Assembly (NCBI RefSeq): GCF_011170125.1
Contig: NZ_BLLN01000002.1
Coordinates: 777,501 to 841,500, forward strand
Direction of reading: 5' to 3'
DNA: 64,000 nucleotides
Source: Streptomyces diastaticus subsp. diastaticus
GTDB lineage: Bacteria > Actinomycetota > Actinomycetes > Streptomycetales > Streptomycetaceae
A model generated the notes under the pieces. That model was not told where the DNA came from. It searched no databases and was given only the letters and a program-made list of their open reading frames with translations. This document shows, one piece after another, positions 17,763-27,191 of the stretch; the stretch's first letter is position 1; every line of letters starts with the position of its first letter. The translations under genes were made by a program, and so were the position numbers.

Positions 17763-17851
17763 TCGTTCAGGCAGGTGAGAGCGTCGGGGCTCGCCGGTAT
17801 GTGGACGGCGAGCCCCGGCCGACGCACCGGCATACCGAGGAAAGGCGCCGC

Positions 17852-18658
17852 ATGCCCACTGCCCGTTTCACTGTCGACCAGCTTCCGTCCGCCGTACGGG
17901 CCGCTGTCGAGGAGCACACCGGACCCCTGCTCCACGCCGAAGAGGCGGCCGAGGGGTTCAACAGCGAAATCGCCGTACGCCTCACTTCGGCCTCCGGTAC
18001 CTGGCACGTCAAGGGCCTGCGCACCGACCACCCCCGCGTCTGGGCCCAGGCCCGCGAGGCAGCGGTCGCCCCCTTCCTCACCGGGCTGGCTCCCGCACTG
18101 CGCTGGCATGTCGTGAGCCACGGCTGGGACCTCCTCGGCTTCGAAGCCCTGACCGGCCACCACCACGCCGACTACGCACCCGGCTCCCCGGATCTGCCGA
18201 AGGTCGTCGCCCTGCTGAACCGGCTCGGCGGAACGCCCCGCCCCGGCATCCCGCTCCGCCAGGCGGAGCAACGCCTGAAGGAGTACGCCGGGGACCCGGC
18301 CGACCTGGCCTTCTTCTCCGGCGACCATCTTCTGCACACCGATCTGAACAACACCAACGTCCTCATCGCCGAGGAAGCCCGTCTCGTGGACTGGGCCTGG
18401 GCCACGCGTGGGGCCGCCTGGCTCGACGCCGCCTACTGGGTCATCTGGCTCATCGCCTCCGGCCACACCCCCGCCTCGGCGGAAGGCTGGGCGGCCCGGA
18501 CTCTGGCCTGGGCCGCGGCCTCCGGCCCAGGAATCACCGCCTTCGCCGCCGCCAGCCATCGTCTGTGGACCGAGATCAGCACGAGCGACCCCGATCCGTG
18601 GACGACCAGGCTGGAAGCGGCAGCGAGGGTCTGGGACGAGTACCGGACGAGGGCCTGA
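17852..18658 (+). CDS. Aminoglycoside-phosphotransferase-fold kinase
   Basis: 268 residues with GAGGAAAGG upstream of the ATG. It carries the APH/choline-kinase catalytic loop HTDLNNTN (about 165-172; HxDxxxxN) and the metal-binding VDWAWA (about 180-185, the DFG equivalent). It would phosphorylate a hydroxyl of a small molecule or peptide. It lies 89 bases downstream of the precursor gene in the same direction, so it may modify the product or give self-protection. The actual substrate cannot be predicted. It ends nine bases from the convergent MFS gene. Confidence 0.8.
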   Translation: MPTARFTVDQLPSAVRAAVEEHTGPLLHAEEAAEGFNSEIAVRLTSASGTWHVKGLRTDHPRVWAQAREAAVAPFLTGLAPALRWHVVSHGWDLLGFEALTGHHHADYAPGSPDLPKVVALLNRLGGTPRPGIPLRQAEQRLKEYAGDPADLAFFSGDHLLHTDLNNTNVLIAEEARLVDWAWATRGAAWLDAAYWVIWLIASGHTPASAEGWAARTLAWAAASGPGITAFAAASHRLWTEISTSDPDPWTTRLEAAARVWDEYRTRA

Positions 18659-18667
18659 GCCCGGCGC

Positions 18668-20251
18668 CTAGTTCGCGGAGGCGGGCGTGTGGCGCCGCAG
18701 CACCCACCCCGAAGCCACCGCCCCCGCCACACACAGGCAGGCCGTGACCCAGACCGCCGTGTGGACCCCGTTCAGGAACGCCTGGCCGGCCGCCTCCGTG
18801 ACCGGGCCGTGGAGGGCATCGGGGAGGCGGGGGCCGACCGGGGCCACACCCATGGCGACGGCGTCCTTGGCCTCGGTGAGGCCGTCGGCGACGGGGGCCG
18901 GGACTCCGGCGGTGGCCAGTTCGGCGCCGAAGGTCGAGGAGACCCGGCTGCTGATCAGGGAGATGAGGACGGAGGTGCCCAGGGCGCCGCCGACCTGGAG
19001 GGCGGTGGACTGGAGGCCGCCCGCGACTCCCGCGTCCCGTACGGGCGCGTTGCCGACGATGGCGTCCGAGGAGGCGGCCATGACCATGCCGATGCCGAGG
19101 CCGAGCGCCACGAAGGGCGGCCAGAGCACGGCGTAGGCGGTGTCCAGGCCCCAGCCGAGGATGCCGAGGGAGGCGCCGGCCTGGAGCAGCATGCCGAGGG
19201 GCATCGTCAGGCGGGCGCCGAAGCGGCCGGTGAGGGCGGCGCCGAGCGGGGCGGCGACGACCGAGGCGAGGCTGAGCGGGAGGGTGCGTACGCCGGACTC
19301 GACGGGGCTGTAGCCGCGCACGTTCTGGAGGTACAGCATGACGAAGAAGATCACGCCGAGCAGGACGAAGAAGTTGACGGCGGTGATGACGGTGCCGACG
19401 GTCAGCGCGGGGTTGCGGAAGAGGCGCATCGGCAGCAGCGGGTGGGCGACCCGGTTCTCGTAGAGGCCGAAGGCGACCAGGACCGCGAGGCCGGCGAGCA
19501 GGGTCAGCACGGTGGCCGGGGAAGCCCAGCCCCAGGTCTCGCCCTTGACGACGGCGAAGACGACGAGCAGCAGCCCGAGGGCGAGCAGCACCACCCCGGG
19601 GATGTCGAAGCGCGCGCCGCGCCCCTCCTCGCCCTTGGCCTGCGGCAGCACCCAGGCGCTGAAGGCGAGGGCGAGGACGCCGACGGGGGCGTTGATGAAG
19701 AAGACCGACTCCCAGTTGACGTGCTCGACCAGCAGGCCGCCGACGATCGGGCCCAGCGCGGTCGACACCGAGGAGACCATCGCCCAGATGCCCACCGCCA
19801 TGCCGAACTTCTTCGGCGGGAAGACCGCGCGCAGCAGCCCGAGGGTGTTCGGCATCAGCAGCGCGCCGAAGAAGCCCTGGACGGCGCGGAAGGCGATGAC
19901 GCCCTCGATCGACCCGGCCAGGCCGATGGCGACCGAGGCGAGGGTGAAGCCGGCGACGCCGATCAGGTAGTACGTGCGGCGGCCGAAGCGGTCGCCGAGC
20001 TTGCCGCCGAGGATGAGGGCGGCGGCGAGCGCCAGCAGGTAGGAGTTGGTGACCCACTGGAGGTCGGCGGTGCCGGCGTTCAGGTCGCGGCCGATCTCCG
20101 GGTTGGCCATGGAGACGACCGAGCCGTCCAGGGCCACCATGAAGAGCCCGAAGGCGACGGCTATGAGGGTCAGCCACGGGTTGCCGCGCCGGGTGGGCGA
20201 CGGGGGTGCGGGGGCCGGTTCGGGCGGGGCTTCGGGGGTCCGGGTGGACAT
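18668..20251 (-). CDS. MFS multidrug exporter, DHA2 (EmrB/QacA) type with 14 helices
   Basis: 527 residues with about 14 hydrophobic segments. It shows the DHA2 motifs GSVVSMANPEIGRDL (helix 1/2 border, about 44-58), the loop GGKLGDRFGRR (motif A, about 82-92) and the motif C region (STALGPIVGGLLVEHVNWESVFFINAPVG, split by helix 5). It would export drugs or secondary metabolites by proton antiport. The ATG follows GAGGA. It is 55 bases downstream of a MarR regulator gene in the same direction, so is probably controlled by it. Confidence 0.92.
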   Translation of the reverse strand: MSTRTPEAPPEPAPAPPSPTRRGNPWLTLIAVAFGLFMVALDGSVVSMANPEIGRDLNAGTADLQWVTNSYLLALAAALILGGKLGDRFGRRTYYLIGVAGFTLASVAIGLAGSIEGVIAFRAVQGFFGALLMPNTLGLLRAVFPPKKFGMAVGIWAMVSSVSTALGPIVGGLLVEHVNWESVFFINAPVGVLALAFSAWVLPQAKGEEGRGARFDIPGVVLLALGLLLVVFAVVKGETWGWASPATVLTLLAGLAVLVAFGLYENRVAHPLLPMRLFRNPALTVGTVITAVNFFVLLGVIFFVMLYLQNVRGYSPVESGVRTLPLSLASVVAAPLGAALTGRFGARLTMPLGMLLQAGASLGILGWGLDTAYAVLWPPFVALGLGIGMVMAASSDAIVGNAPVRDAGVAGGLQSTALQVGGALGTSVLISLISSRVSSTFGAELATAGVPAPVADGLTEAKDAVAMGVAPVGPRLPDALHGPVTEAAGQAFLNGVHTAVWVTACLCVAGAVASGWVLRRHTPASAN

Positions 20252-20306
20252 GGGTGTTCCTCGCAGGGAGACGGATGGCCGTACGGGGCCGTTGGCACGG
20301 GGTGGG

Positions 20307-20801
20307 TCAGGGGGCGGACGGGTGGAGTCCGCGTTCCAGTACGTGCAGGGCTCCGACGGCGGCGCCGAGTGCGCCCCGTTCGCCGTCGCTGAGGGTGGCG
20401 AGGGCCTGTTCGACGTAGCCGCTGATCAGCTCGTCGACGGCGTGGGTGCGTTCGGCGGCGGTCGGGGTGAGGTGGAGGTGGGTGACGCGCTTGTCGTCGG
20501 GGTCCCGGCGGCGCTCGACCAGCCCCGCGGCCACCATGTGGGTCACCGTCGCGCTGAGGTTGTTGGGCTTCACCAGCAGCACCTCGGCCGCCTCCCGGAC
20601 GGTGATGCCGTCCCGGTCCCGGATCAGCCGCATCAGGGTGATCTGGCCCTCGGCGGGCTTGGGGTGCGGGAAGTCGGCGTCGACGCGGCGGTCCAGGGCG
20701 CGGTGGAGGGCGGGGAGGACGAGGGCGAGGTCCCGGGCGAGCCGGTCGGCCGCGCCCTCGTCCGGCGTCGTCCCGTCCGGCGTGCGCGCTGTCGTGTCCA
20801 C
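20307..20801 (-). CDS. MarR-family repressor of the adjacent exporter
   Basis: 164 residues. The winged-helix core GITVREAAEVLLVKPNNLSATVTHMVAAGLVERRRDPDDKRVTHLHLTP (about 65-115) is typical MarR, with the DDKR wing. The GTG start lies seven bases after a -10 element and has no ribosome site, so the mRNA is probably leaderless. A perfect 9-base inverted repeat overlaps the promoter. It likely represses itself and the MFS exporter and is released by a transported compound. Confidence 0.9.
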   Translation of the reverse strand: MDTTARTPDGTTPDEGAADRLARDLALVLPALHRALDRRVDADFPHPKPAEGQITLMRLIRDRDGITVREAAEVLLVKPNNLSATVTHMVAAGLVERRRDPDDKRVTHLHLTPTAAERTHAVDELISGYVEQALATLSDGERGALGAAVGALHVLERGLHPSAP

Positions 20802-20808
20802 GGGGAGG

Positions 20809-20838
20809 AGAATAGGTATGGCGTCATACCTATGTCAA
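20809..20838 (-). promoter_or_regulatory. marR promoter with overlapping palindromic operator
   Basis: On the minus strand, TTGACA (20833-20838) and TATTCT (20809-20814) are 18 bases apart, and the GTG start follows seven bases later. The palindrome ATAGGTATG-GCGT-CATACCTAT (20812-20833) fills the spacer, an ideal site for autorepression. Confidence 0.75.
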
Positions 20839-20857
20839 AGCGGTGCGGAGAACGCCG

Positions 20858-20894
20858 AAGCGGCCGGCCCCCGGGGAGGGGACCGGCCGCTTCG
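20858..20894 (-). terminator. Terminator hairpin after metG
   Basis: An 11-base perfect stem (20858-20868 and 20884-20894), with extra C/G pairs extending inward, begins 18 bases past the metG stop. Confidence 0.75.
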
Positions 20895-20911
20895 CAGGGC
20901 GGGACGGCTGG

Positions 20912-22528
20912 TCAGGCCGTCGGCTGCTCCTCCAGGCGGGGGAAGAGGACGGCGCCCTTGGTGACGGTGGCGCCGGCCGGGAGGCGGCCCCAGTCGGCGG
21001 TCTCGTCGATGCGCTGGGCGGCGAGCGGGCCGAGGTGCGGCTCGGCGCCGAGGGAGTCCCAGAGCTTCTGGGAGGTGTCGGGCATCACCGGGTTGAGCAG
21101 GACGGCCATGGCGCGCAGGGACTCGGCGGCCGTGTACAGGATGGTGGCGAGCCGGGCCCGTCCCTCCTCGCTGTCGTCCTTGGCGACCTTCCAGGGCTCC
21201 TGCTCGGTGATGTAGCCGTTGACCTGCTTGACGAAGTCGAAGATGGCGAGGATGCCGGACTGGAAGTCGATCTCCTCGCCGATCGCCCGGTCGGCGGCGG
21301 CGACGGCCTTGGTCAGGCCCTCCCGGACCGCCTGCTCGGCCTCGCCGGAGGCGGTGGCGGCGGGCAGCTCACCGCCGAAGTACTTGTTCACCATCGCGGC
21401 GACGCGGGAGGCGAGGTTGCCGTAGTCGTTGGCCAGCTCGCTGGTGTAGCGGGCGGAGAAGTCCTCCCAGGAGAACGAGCCGTCCTGGCCGAAGGAGATC
21501 GCGCGCAGGAAGTACCAGCGGTAGGCGTCGACGCCGAAGTGCGAGGTGAGGTCCTGCGGCTTGATGCCGGTCAGGTTCGACTTGGACATCTTCTCGCCGC
21601 CGACCAGCAGCCAGCCGTTGGCCACGACCCGGCCGGGCAGCGGGAGGCCCTGCGCCATCAGCATGGCGGGCCAGATCACCGCGTGGAAGCGGAGGATGTC
21701 CTTGCCGACCAGGTGCACGTCGGCCGGGAAGGTGGCGTCGAACCGGGCCTGGTCGGAGCCGTAGCCCGCGGCCGTCGCGTAGTTCAGCAGGGCGTCGACC
21801 CACACGTAGATGACGTGCTTGTCGTCCCAGGGGACCTTGACGCCCCAGTCGAAGGTGGAGCGGGAGATCGACAGGTCGGTGAGGCCCTGGCGGACGAAGT
21901 TGACCACCTCGTTGCGCGCGGACTCGGGCTGGATGAAGCCCGGGTTGGCCTCGTAGAAGTCGAGGAGGCGCTGGGCGTACTCGCTCAGCTTGAAGAAGTA
22001 GTTCTCCTCCTTGAGGATCTCCACCGGCTTCTTGTGCACCGGGCAGAGCTTCTCACCCGCGTACTCGCCCTCGCCGTCGAGCAGCTCACCGGGGAGCTTG
22101 TACTCCTCGCAGCCCACGCAGTACGGGCCCTCGTAGCCGCCCTTGTAGATCTCGCCCTTGTCCCACAGGTCCTGGACGAACTCCCGGACGCGGTCGGTGT
22201 GGCGCTTCTCAGTGGTGCGGATGAAGTCGTCGTTGGCGATCTCCAGGTGCTCCCACAGGGGCTTCCACGCCTGGGTGACGAGCTTGTCGCACCACTCCTG
22301 CGGGCTGACCCCGTTGGCGTCGGCGGTGCGCATGATCTTCTGACCGTGCTCGTCCGTGCCGGTGAGGTACCACACCTTCTCGCCGCGCTGACGGTGCCAG
22401 CGCGTGAGCACGTCGCCTGCGACGGTCGTGTAGGCGTGGCCCAGGTGAGGAGCGTCGTTGACGTAGTAGATCGGGGTCGTGACGTAGTACGCCTTCGTCC
22501 CCTGCTTCTCGTTTCCATTGGCCGCCAT
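20912..22528 (-). CDS. metG: Methionyl-tRNA synthetase
   Basis: 538 residues, class I synthetase without the dimerisation tail. The HIGH motif is HLGHAY (about 28-33). A zinc-knuckle insertion contains CVGCEEY and CPVHKKP. KMSKS appears exactly in GGEKMSKSNLTG (about 311-322). The C-terminal helical domain binds the CAU anticodon. The ATG follows AGGA. It forms a single-gene unit bounded by a terminator on the downstream side; it charges both initiator and elongator tRNA-Met. Confidence 0.97.
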   Translation of the reverse strand: MAANGNEKQGTKAYYVTTPIYYVNDAPHLGHAYTTVAGDVLTRWHRQRGEKVWYLTGTDEHGQKIMRTADANGVSPQEWCDKLVTQAWKPLWEHLEIANDDFIRTTEKRHTDRVREFVQDLWDKGEIYKGGYEGPYCVGCEEYKLPGELLDGEGEYAGEKLCPVHKKPVEILKEENYFFKLSEYAQRLLDFYEANPGFIQPESARNEVVNFVRQGLTDLSISRSTFDWGVKVPWDDKHVIYVWVDALLNYATAAGYGSDQARFDATFPADVHLVGKDILRFHAVIWPAMLMAQGLPLPGRVVANGWLLVGGEKMSKSNLTGIKPQDLTSHFGVDAYRWYFLRAISFGQDGSFSWEDFSARYTSELANDYGNLASRVAAMVNKYFGGELPAATASGEAEQAVREGLTKAVAAADRAIGEEIDFQSGILAIFDFVKQVNGYITEQEPWKVAKDDSEEGRARLATILYTAAESLRAMAVLLNPVMPDTSQKLWDSLGAEPHLGPLAAQRIDETADWGRLPAGATVTKGAVLFPRLEEQPTA

Positions 22529-22588
22529 GGGCGAAATCCTAACGGCCCGCCGAAGATCGCTTCACCGCGTTTCAGCGCGTGGAACGCG

Positions 22589-22622
22589 GTGCGGCCCCCG
22601 GTCCGGGGACCGGGGGCCGCAC
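22589..22622 (-). terminator. Terminator hairpin after the vWA gene
   Basis: A perfect 16-base inverted repeat (22589-22604, 22607-22622) with a two-base GG centre, 14 bases beyond the stop of the leftward gene ending at 22636 and upstream of metG. Confidence 0.75.
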
Positions 22623-22635
22623 AGGTCAGGCGGGG

Positions 22636-24429
22636 TCAGGCGCGGGCCGCCAGCCACTGCGGGAAGGCGGCGAGGAGCCCGGCGTACAGCTCCGCGTCGG
22701 TCAGCTCGCGCGGAGCGGGGCCGGCCGGGAAGTACCCGGTGTGCGGGGTGTCCAGCTTCCGCAGGTACTCGAAGTTCTTGTGCTCGCTCTCGCCGAAGCC
22801 CACGAACTGCCAGAACAGCGGAGCGTCCGCGACCGCCTTCAGTGCCTCGGTGGCGACGGTCTTCACGTCCGGCGGACCGTCGGTCTGGAAGATCACCAGG
22901 GCGGGCTCGCTCGCGCCCGAGTTCTTGTGCAGCGCGGTGACCTCCTCCACGGCCCGGTGGTAGCTGGTCCGCCCCATCCGGCCGCACTCCGCGTGCAGCT
23001 CGTCGATCCGGCCCTCGTACGCCTCCGGGGTCAGCTCGCCCTTGCCGTCGACGTCGGTCGAGAAGAAGACCACCCGCACGGTGGGGGTGTCCGCCGGGTC
23101 GAGGTGCGTGGCCAGCGCCAGCACCTGTTCGCCGAGGCCCTGGGCACTGCCGTCCTTGTAGTAGCCGCGCATCGACCCGGAACGGTCGAGCACCAGGTAC
23201 ACCTTGGCCTTGGCCCCGGTCAGGCCCGCGTCGGCGAGCGCCTGGCCCGCGTCCGCCACCGGCAGAGCCGACGCCTTCGACCGGGCCGCCTCGGTGGGCT
23301 TGGCGGCCGCCTTGGCGGACTTCGCCACCGGCTTGGCGGGCTTGCCGGCCGCCTTCGAGGCGGCCGCCTTCGCGGGCCTGCCGGCCGGCTCGGCCTCCGG
23401 CTCGGCCTCCGGCTCGGCCGCGTCCTCGGCCGACTTCTCGGCTGCCTTGGCGGGCTTCGGCTTGGCGGGCGCGGGCTTGGAGGGCTCGGCTTCCGGCTTG
23501 GTGGGCTCGGGCTTGGCGGGTTCCGGCTTGGCGGGCTCCGGCTTGGCCGACTCGGGCTTGGCGGGCGCGGGTTCCGGCTTGGCGGGCTCCGGCTTGGCCG
23601 ACTCGGGCTTGGCCGACTCCGGCTTGGCGGGCTCGGGGTCAGCGGCTACCGGCTCGGGGGCGGGCTCCGCCGCCTCCGGCTTGGCGGGCTCGGGCGCCGA
23701 CTCCGGCTCGGCCTCCTCCGTCTTCGCGGCGGGCTCGGGCTCGGCGGTCGGCTCGGGGGTGGTCGCCGACTCCGGCGAGAGGGCGGGCTCCGCCGCCTCC
23801 GGCTTCGGGTCGAAGATCGAGGGCTCCGTGATCAGGGCCTCGGGCACCTCCGGGTCGGCCGGTACGGGCGCGACGATCGGCTCGGCGGTGTCGGCCGCAC
23901 CGACCGCCTCGGTCGTGGCGGAGGCCTCATCGGTGGCCTCCGGCTCGGCCTCGGCCTCCGGCTCGGCGTCGGTCTTCGGCTCGGCGTCGGTCTTCGGCTC
24001 GGCCTCGGTCTCCGGCTCGGCGTCGGTCTTTCGCCCGGCCTCGGGCTCGGCCGGGGCGGCGGGCTCCGGTTCGTCAGCCGCCTCGGGCTTCGCGGCGGAC
24101 TCGGCCGGGGTGGCGGGAGAGGCGTCCGGGTCGTCCTCGGGCGAGCGCTGGGGGCTCGGCACGCCGGCGGCGTCGCGGTCGAAGGCGGCGGCGACCAGGT
24201 CGGGGGCGGCGTCCGGCTCGTCGGCGGCCGGCGCCCGCTCCGTGCGGGCCTCCGGGACGGACGGGGTGGCGGTGTCGGGGGCCGGAGTGCCGGCGCGGGA
24301 GGCGTCCTCGGTACGGGCCGGGGGGACCGCCGCCGAGTTCTCGGTCCCGGTGCCGGAACCGGCCTCGGAGGCGTCCCGGTTCTTGCGTGACCGGCCGAGC
24401 GCGTTCCGCAGGAGACTGAGAATGCCCAT
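22636..24429 (-). CDS. vWA-domain protein with a long Pro/Ala/Glu/Lys repeat linker (TerF-like)
   Basis: 597 residues. The first ~380 are low complexity: Glu/Pro/Ala/Thr-rich, passing into repeats of the type [10 protein letters not shown], then Lys/Ala-rich. The C-terminal ~200 form a von Willebrand A domain with a MIDAS motif DRSGSM (about residue 413), a downstream Thr (MGRTSYHR) and QTDGPPD, ending [18 protein letters not shown], as in TerF/tellurium-type vWA proteins. It probably scaffolds a metal-dependent complex; the ter partner genes are not in the window. The repeats make the linker prone to length change. Confidence 0.82.
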   Translation of the reverse strand: MGILSLLRNALGRSRKNRDASEAGSGTGTENSAAVPPARTEDASRAGTPAPDTATPSVPEARTERAPAADEPDAAPDLVAAAFDRDAAGVPSPQRSPEDDPDASPATPAESAAKPEAADEPEPAAPAEPEAGRKTDAEPETEAEPKTDAEPKTDAEPEAEAEPEATDEASATTEAVGAADTAEPIVAPVPADPEVPEALITEPSIFDPKPEAAEPALSPESATTPEPTAEPEPAAKTEEAEPESAPEPAKPEAAEPAPEPVAADPEPAKPESAKPESAKPEPAKPEPAPAKPESAKPEPAKPEPAKPEPTKPEAEPSKPAPAKPKPAKAAEKSAEDAAEPEAEPEAEPAGRPAKAAASKAAGKPAKPVAKSAKAAAKPTEAARSKASALPVADAGQALADAGLTGAKAKVYLVLDRSGSMRGYYKDGSAQGLGEQVLALATHLDPADTPTVRVVFFSTDVDGKGELTPEAYEGRIDELHAECGRMGRTSYHRAVEEVTALHKNSGASEPALVIFQTDGPPDVKTVATEALKAVADAPLFWQFVGFGESEHKNFEYLRKLDTPHTGYFPAGPAPRELTDAELYAGLLAAFPQWLAARA

Positions 24430-25046
24430 CAGGTTCCTTTCGAGGGGGCCACCGGCTCCAGCCGGTGGGAGATCGAATCCAGCCCTGCGCCAGGAAGGCG
24501 CGGCAGCCGATCTTGCACGTGCGTCGCGGTCCGCGTCGGTCGGGACGCTGGGCCGCTGAGGAGGAGGGCGAGGGGGCGGGGGCGGATCGGGTTCAAGCAG
24601 TGTGACCGACGGGAAGGGCGGAGTCCGTTAAAACTCCGTGGGGCGGACTGGCCGGGACGGTACTGCTGGGGCCGCTCCGGCGGAAGCTCGCGCGTGCACG
24701 CGGCGGCGAGATCACCCGAGTCACCAGCGCAACCCTTCGCGTGAGTTGGTCCCCGCCGGTGCGAAGTCCCGGTGTGTGCCCGGGCCCCCGGTTCTGGCCA
24801 GGGCGGACACGTAAGGTTAGCCGCCCGCACGGGTGATCTTGGGGAGGGGCGGCCGCGAGACGCCGAGCAGCACCCCGGCGTACTCCACCACAGTGCAACC
24901 GGAGGGCGTGCGCCGGGGGTTCATGCGCCGTTCAACTCTCGTCCGCCGGGTTGCCCGTCGGCCCTCCTAGCGTCGCGGCCGACCGGGGCTTTCACGGTCG
25001 GCCGGCGCAGACGGGCGCCGGTGCCGGGGCCCGGACGGAGGAGACC
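24430..25046. other. Divergent intergenic region between the vWA gene and phoX
   Basis: 617 bases with no supported gene. It carries the PHO-box-like repeat at 24919-24940, and both divergent promoters are expected here. Confidence 0.5.
24919..24951 (+). promoter_or_regulatory. PHO-box-like direct repeats upstream of phoX
   Basis: Two adjacent 11-base units, GTTCATGCGCC (24919-24929) and GTTCAACTCTC (24930-24940), match the streptomycete PhoP direct-repeat consensus (GTTCACC-like) at their 5' ends. A weaker third unit, GTCCGCCGGGT, follows at 24941-24951. The site is 107 bases upstream of the phosphatase start. Confidence 0.6.
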
Positions 25047-27164
25047 ATGCGCAAGCTGCTTCCGCTGATCGGATCGCACCCTGGCGGCCGTTCCGCGCTG
25101 ACCTGCCGTTTCCGCTGCGGGGACGCCTGCTTCCACGAGACGCCCAACACCAGTGGCAACGAGTACGTCGGTGACGTGATCGCCGGCGCCCTCTCCAGAA
25201 GGTCGGCCCTGCGGGCGGCCGCCGTCGTCACGGTCGCCGGGGCGGCGGGCACCGCCGTCGTCGGCCCCGGTGCCGGGCAGGCCGTCGCGCACGGCGGGCG
25301 TCCCGGGCACGGGGGCGGCCACCGGCCCGGCACGGGCAACGGCAAGGGCGCGCGCGGCCTGCGGTTCACCCCGGTCGCCCCCAACAAACTGGACCAGGTC
25401 AGCGTCCCTAAGGGGTACGCGCAGGAGGTCGTCATCCGCTGGGGCGACCCGATCCTGCGCGGCGCGCCGGAGTTCGACGAGAAACGCCAGAGCGCCAGGG
25501 CGCAGGCGGGCCAGTTCGGTTACAACAACGACTTCCTCTCCCTGCTTCCGCTGGACGAGCGCGGCCGGGAGCACGGGGGCGCCCGCCGCCAGGTGCTGGT
25601 CGCCAACCACGAGTACACCGACGAGATCCTGATGTTCGCCGGGTACGACCCGGAGAACCCCAGCCGCGAGCAGGTCGAGATCGCCTGGGCGGCGCACGGC
25701 CTCTCGGTGGTCGTCGTGGAGGAGGAACGGCGCTCGGGCCGGCTCACCCCGGTCCGCCGCCACCGCCTCAACCGCCGCCTCACCGCCACCAGCCGCTTCG
25801 AGGTCACCGGCCCCGCCGCCGGCCACCCGCTGCTGCGGACCAGCGCCGACCGGCGGGGCACCACCGTCCTCGGCACCCTCAACAACTGCGCGGGCGGCAC
25901 CACCCCGTGGGGCACCACGCTGCACGGCGAGGAGAACTTCAACCAGTACTTCGCCCACGCCGACAAGGTCACCGACCCCGAGACCGCCGCCCGCCTCAAG
26001 CGGTACGGCATCTCCGGCGGCGCCTCGGAACGCAAGTGGGAGCGGTTCGACCGGCGTTTCGACCTCTCCGAGGAGCCCAACGAGGCCAACCGCCACGGTT
26101 GGGTGGTCGAACTCGACCCGTACGACCCGGACTCCACTCCGCGCAAGCGGACCGCGCTGGGCCGGTTCAAGCACGAGGCGGCGCAGCCCCGGCTGACCCG
26201 CGACGGGCGCCCGGTCGTCTACATGGGCGACGACGAGAAGTTCGACTACTTCTACAAGTTCGTCTCCTCCAAGCGGATGCGCAAGGGCGACTCCCGCGCC
26301 GCCCGGGAGCACAACCTGACGCTGCTGGACGAGGGCACCCTGTACGTCGCCAAGCTCACCGGCGACTCGCCCGCCGACCAGATCGACGGCAGCGGGAAGC
26401 TGCCCGCCGACGGCGAGTTCGACGGCAGCGGCCAGTGGATCCCGCTGGCCACCGCCGGACCGCGCGGCGACGTCTCGCACGTGCCCGGGATGAGTGCCGC
26501 CGAGGTCTTCGTCTTCACCCGTCTCGCCGGGGACAAGGCCGGCGCCACCAAGATGGACCGGCCCGAGGACGTGGAGCCCTCGCCGCGCACCGGCAAGGTC
26601 TACATCGCGCTGACCAACAACAGCGACCGGGGCAAGGAGGGCAAGGCTCCGGCCGACGAGGCCAACCCGCGCAACAGCAACAAGCACGGTCAGGTCCTGG
26701 AGCTGACCGAGTACCGCGAGGACCCGACCAGCACCCGGTTCGCCTGGTCGTTGTTCCTCGTCGCCGGGGACCCCCAGGACCCGGCCACGTACTTCGCCGG
26801 GTTCCCCAAGGAGAAGGTCAGCCCGATCTCCTGCCCGGACAACGTCGCGTTCGACCCGCACGGCAACCTCTGGATCTCCACCGACGGCAACGCCCTCGGC
26901 TCCCACGACGGCCTGTTCGGCGTCGCCACCAGCGGCCCGCGCAAGGGCGAACTGAAGCAGTTCCTCACCGTCCCGACCGGCGCCGAGACCTGCGGCCCGG
27001 TCATCCAGGACCGGCGCGTCCTGGTCGCCGTCCAGCACCCCGGCGAGGTCGACGGGGCCTCCGTGGAGCAGCCCGCCTCGCAGTGGCCGGACGGGCCCGG
27101 ACGCATCGTCCGCCCGGCGGTCGTCGCGGTGTGGCGCGCCGACGGCGGTGACATCGGCGTCTGA
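25047..27164 (+). CDS. phoX: PhoX-family (DUF839) alkaline phosphatase, Tat-exported
   Basis: 705 residues. As in actinobacterial PhoX, about 48 residues (RFRCGDACFHE) precede a twin-arginine segment (LSRRSALRAAAVVTVAG, about 49-65). A DUF839 beta-propeller follows (LVANHEYTDE, LNNCAGGTTPWGT, MGDDEKFDYFYKFVS, VYIALTNNS, CPDNVAFDPHGNLWISTDG). PhoX enzymes use calcium and iron to hydrolyse phosphomonoesters outside the cell. The ATG at 25047 follows GGAGGAG. The PHO-box-like repeat upstream argues for PhoRP control under phosphate starvation. Confidence 0.9.
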   Translation: MRKLLPLIGSHPGGRSALTCRFRCGDACFHETPNTSGNEYVGDVIAGALSRRSALRAAAVVTVAGAAGTAVVGPGAGQAVAHGGRPGHGGGHRPGTGNGKGARGLRFTPVAPNKLDQVSVPKGYAQEVVIRWGDPILRGAPEFDEKRQSARAQAGQFGYNNDFLSLLPLDERGREHGGARRQVLVANHEYTDEILMFAGYDPENPSREQVEIAWAAHGLSVVVVEEERRSGRLTPVRRHRLNRRLTATSRFEVTGPAAGHPLLRTSADRRGTTVLGTLNNCAGGTTPWGTTLHGEENFNQYFAHADKVTDPETAARLKRYGISGGASERKWERFDRRFDLSEEPNEANRHGWVVELDPYDPDSTPRKRTALGRFKHEAAQPRLTRDGRPVVYMGDDEKFDYFYKFVSSKRMRKGDSRAAREHNLTLLDEGTLYVAKLTGDSPADQIDGSGKLPADGEFDGSGQWIPLATAGPRGDVSHVPGMSAAEVFVFTRLAGDKAGATKMDRPEDVEPSPRTGKVYIALTNNSDRGKEGKAPADEANPRNSNKHGQVLELTEYREDPTSTRFAWSLFLVAGDPQDPATYFAGFPKEKVSPISCPDNVAFDPHGNLWISTDGNALGSHDGLFGVATSGPRKGELKQFLTVPTGAETCGPVIQDRRVLVAVQHPGEVDGASVEQPASQWPDGPGRIVRPAVVAVWRADGGDIGV

Positions 27165-27191
27165 GCCGCGGCCGGCCGACGGGCCGGCGGG

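Noticed and set aside
24593..24898. Leftward 101-codon frame upstream of phoX
   Set aside because: No motif or ribosome site; composition is random-like and the region is expected to hold divergent promoters.
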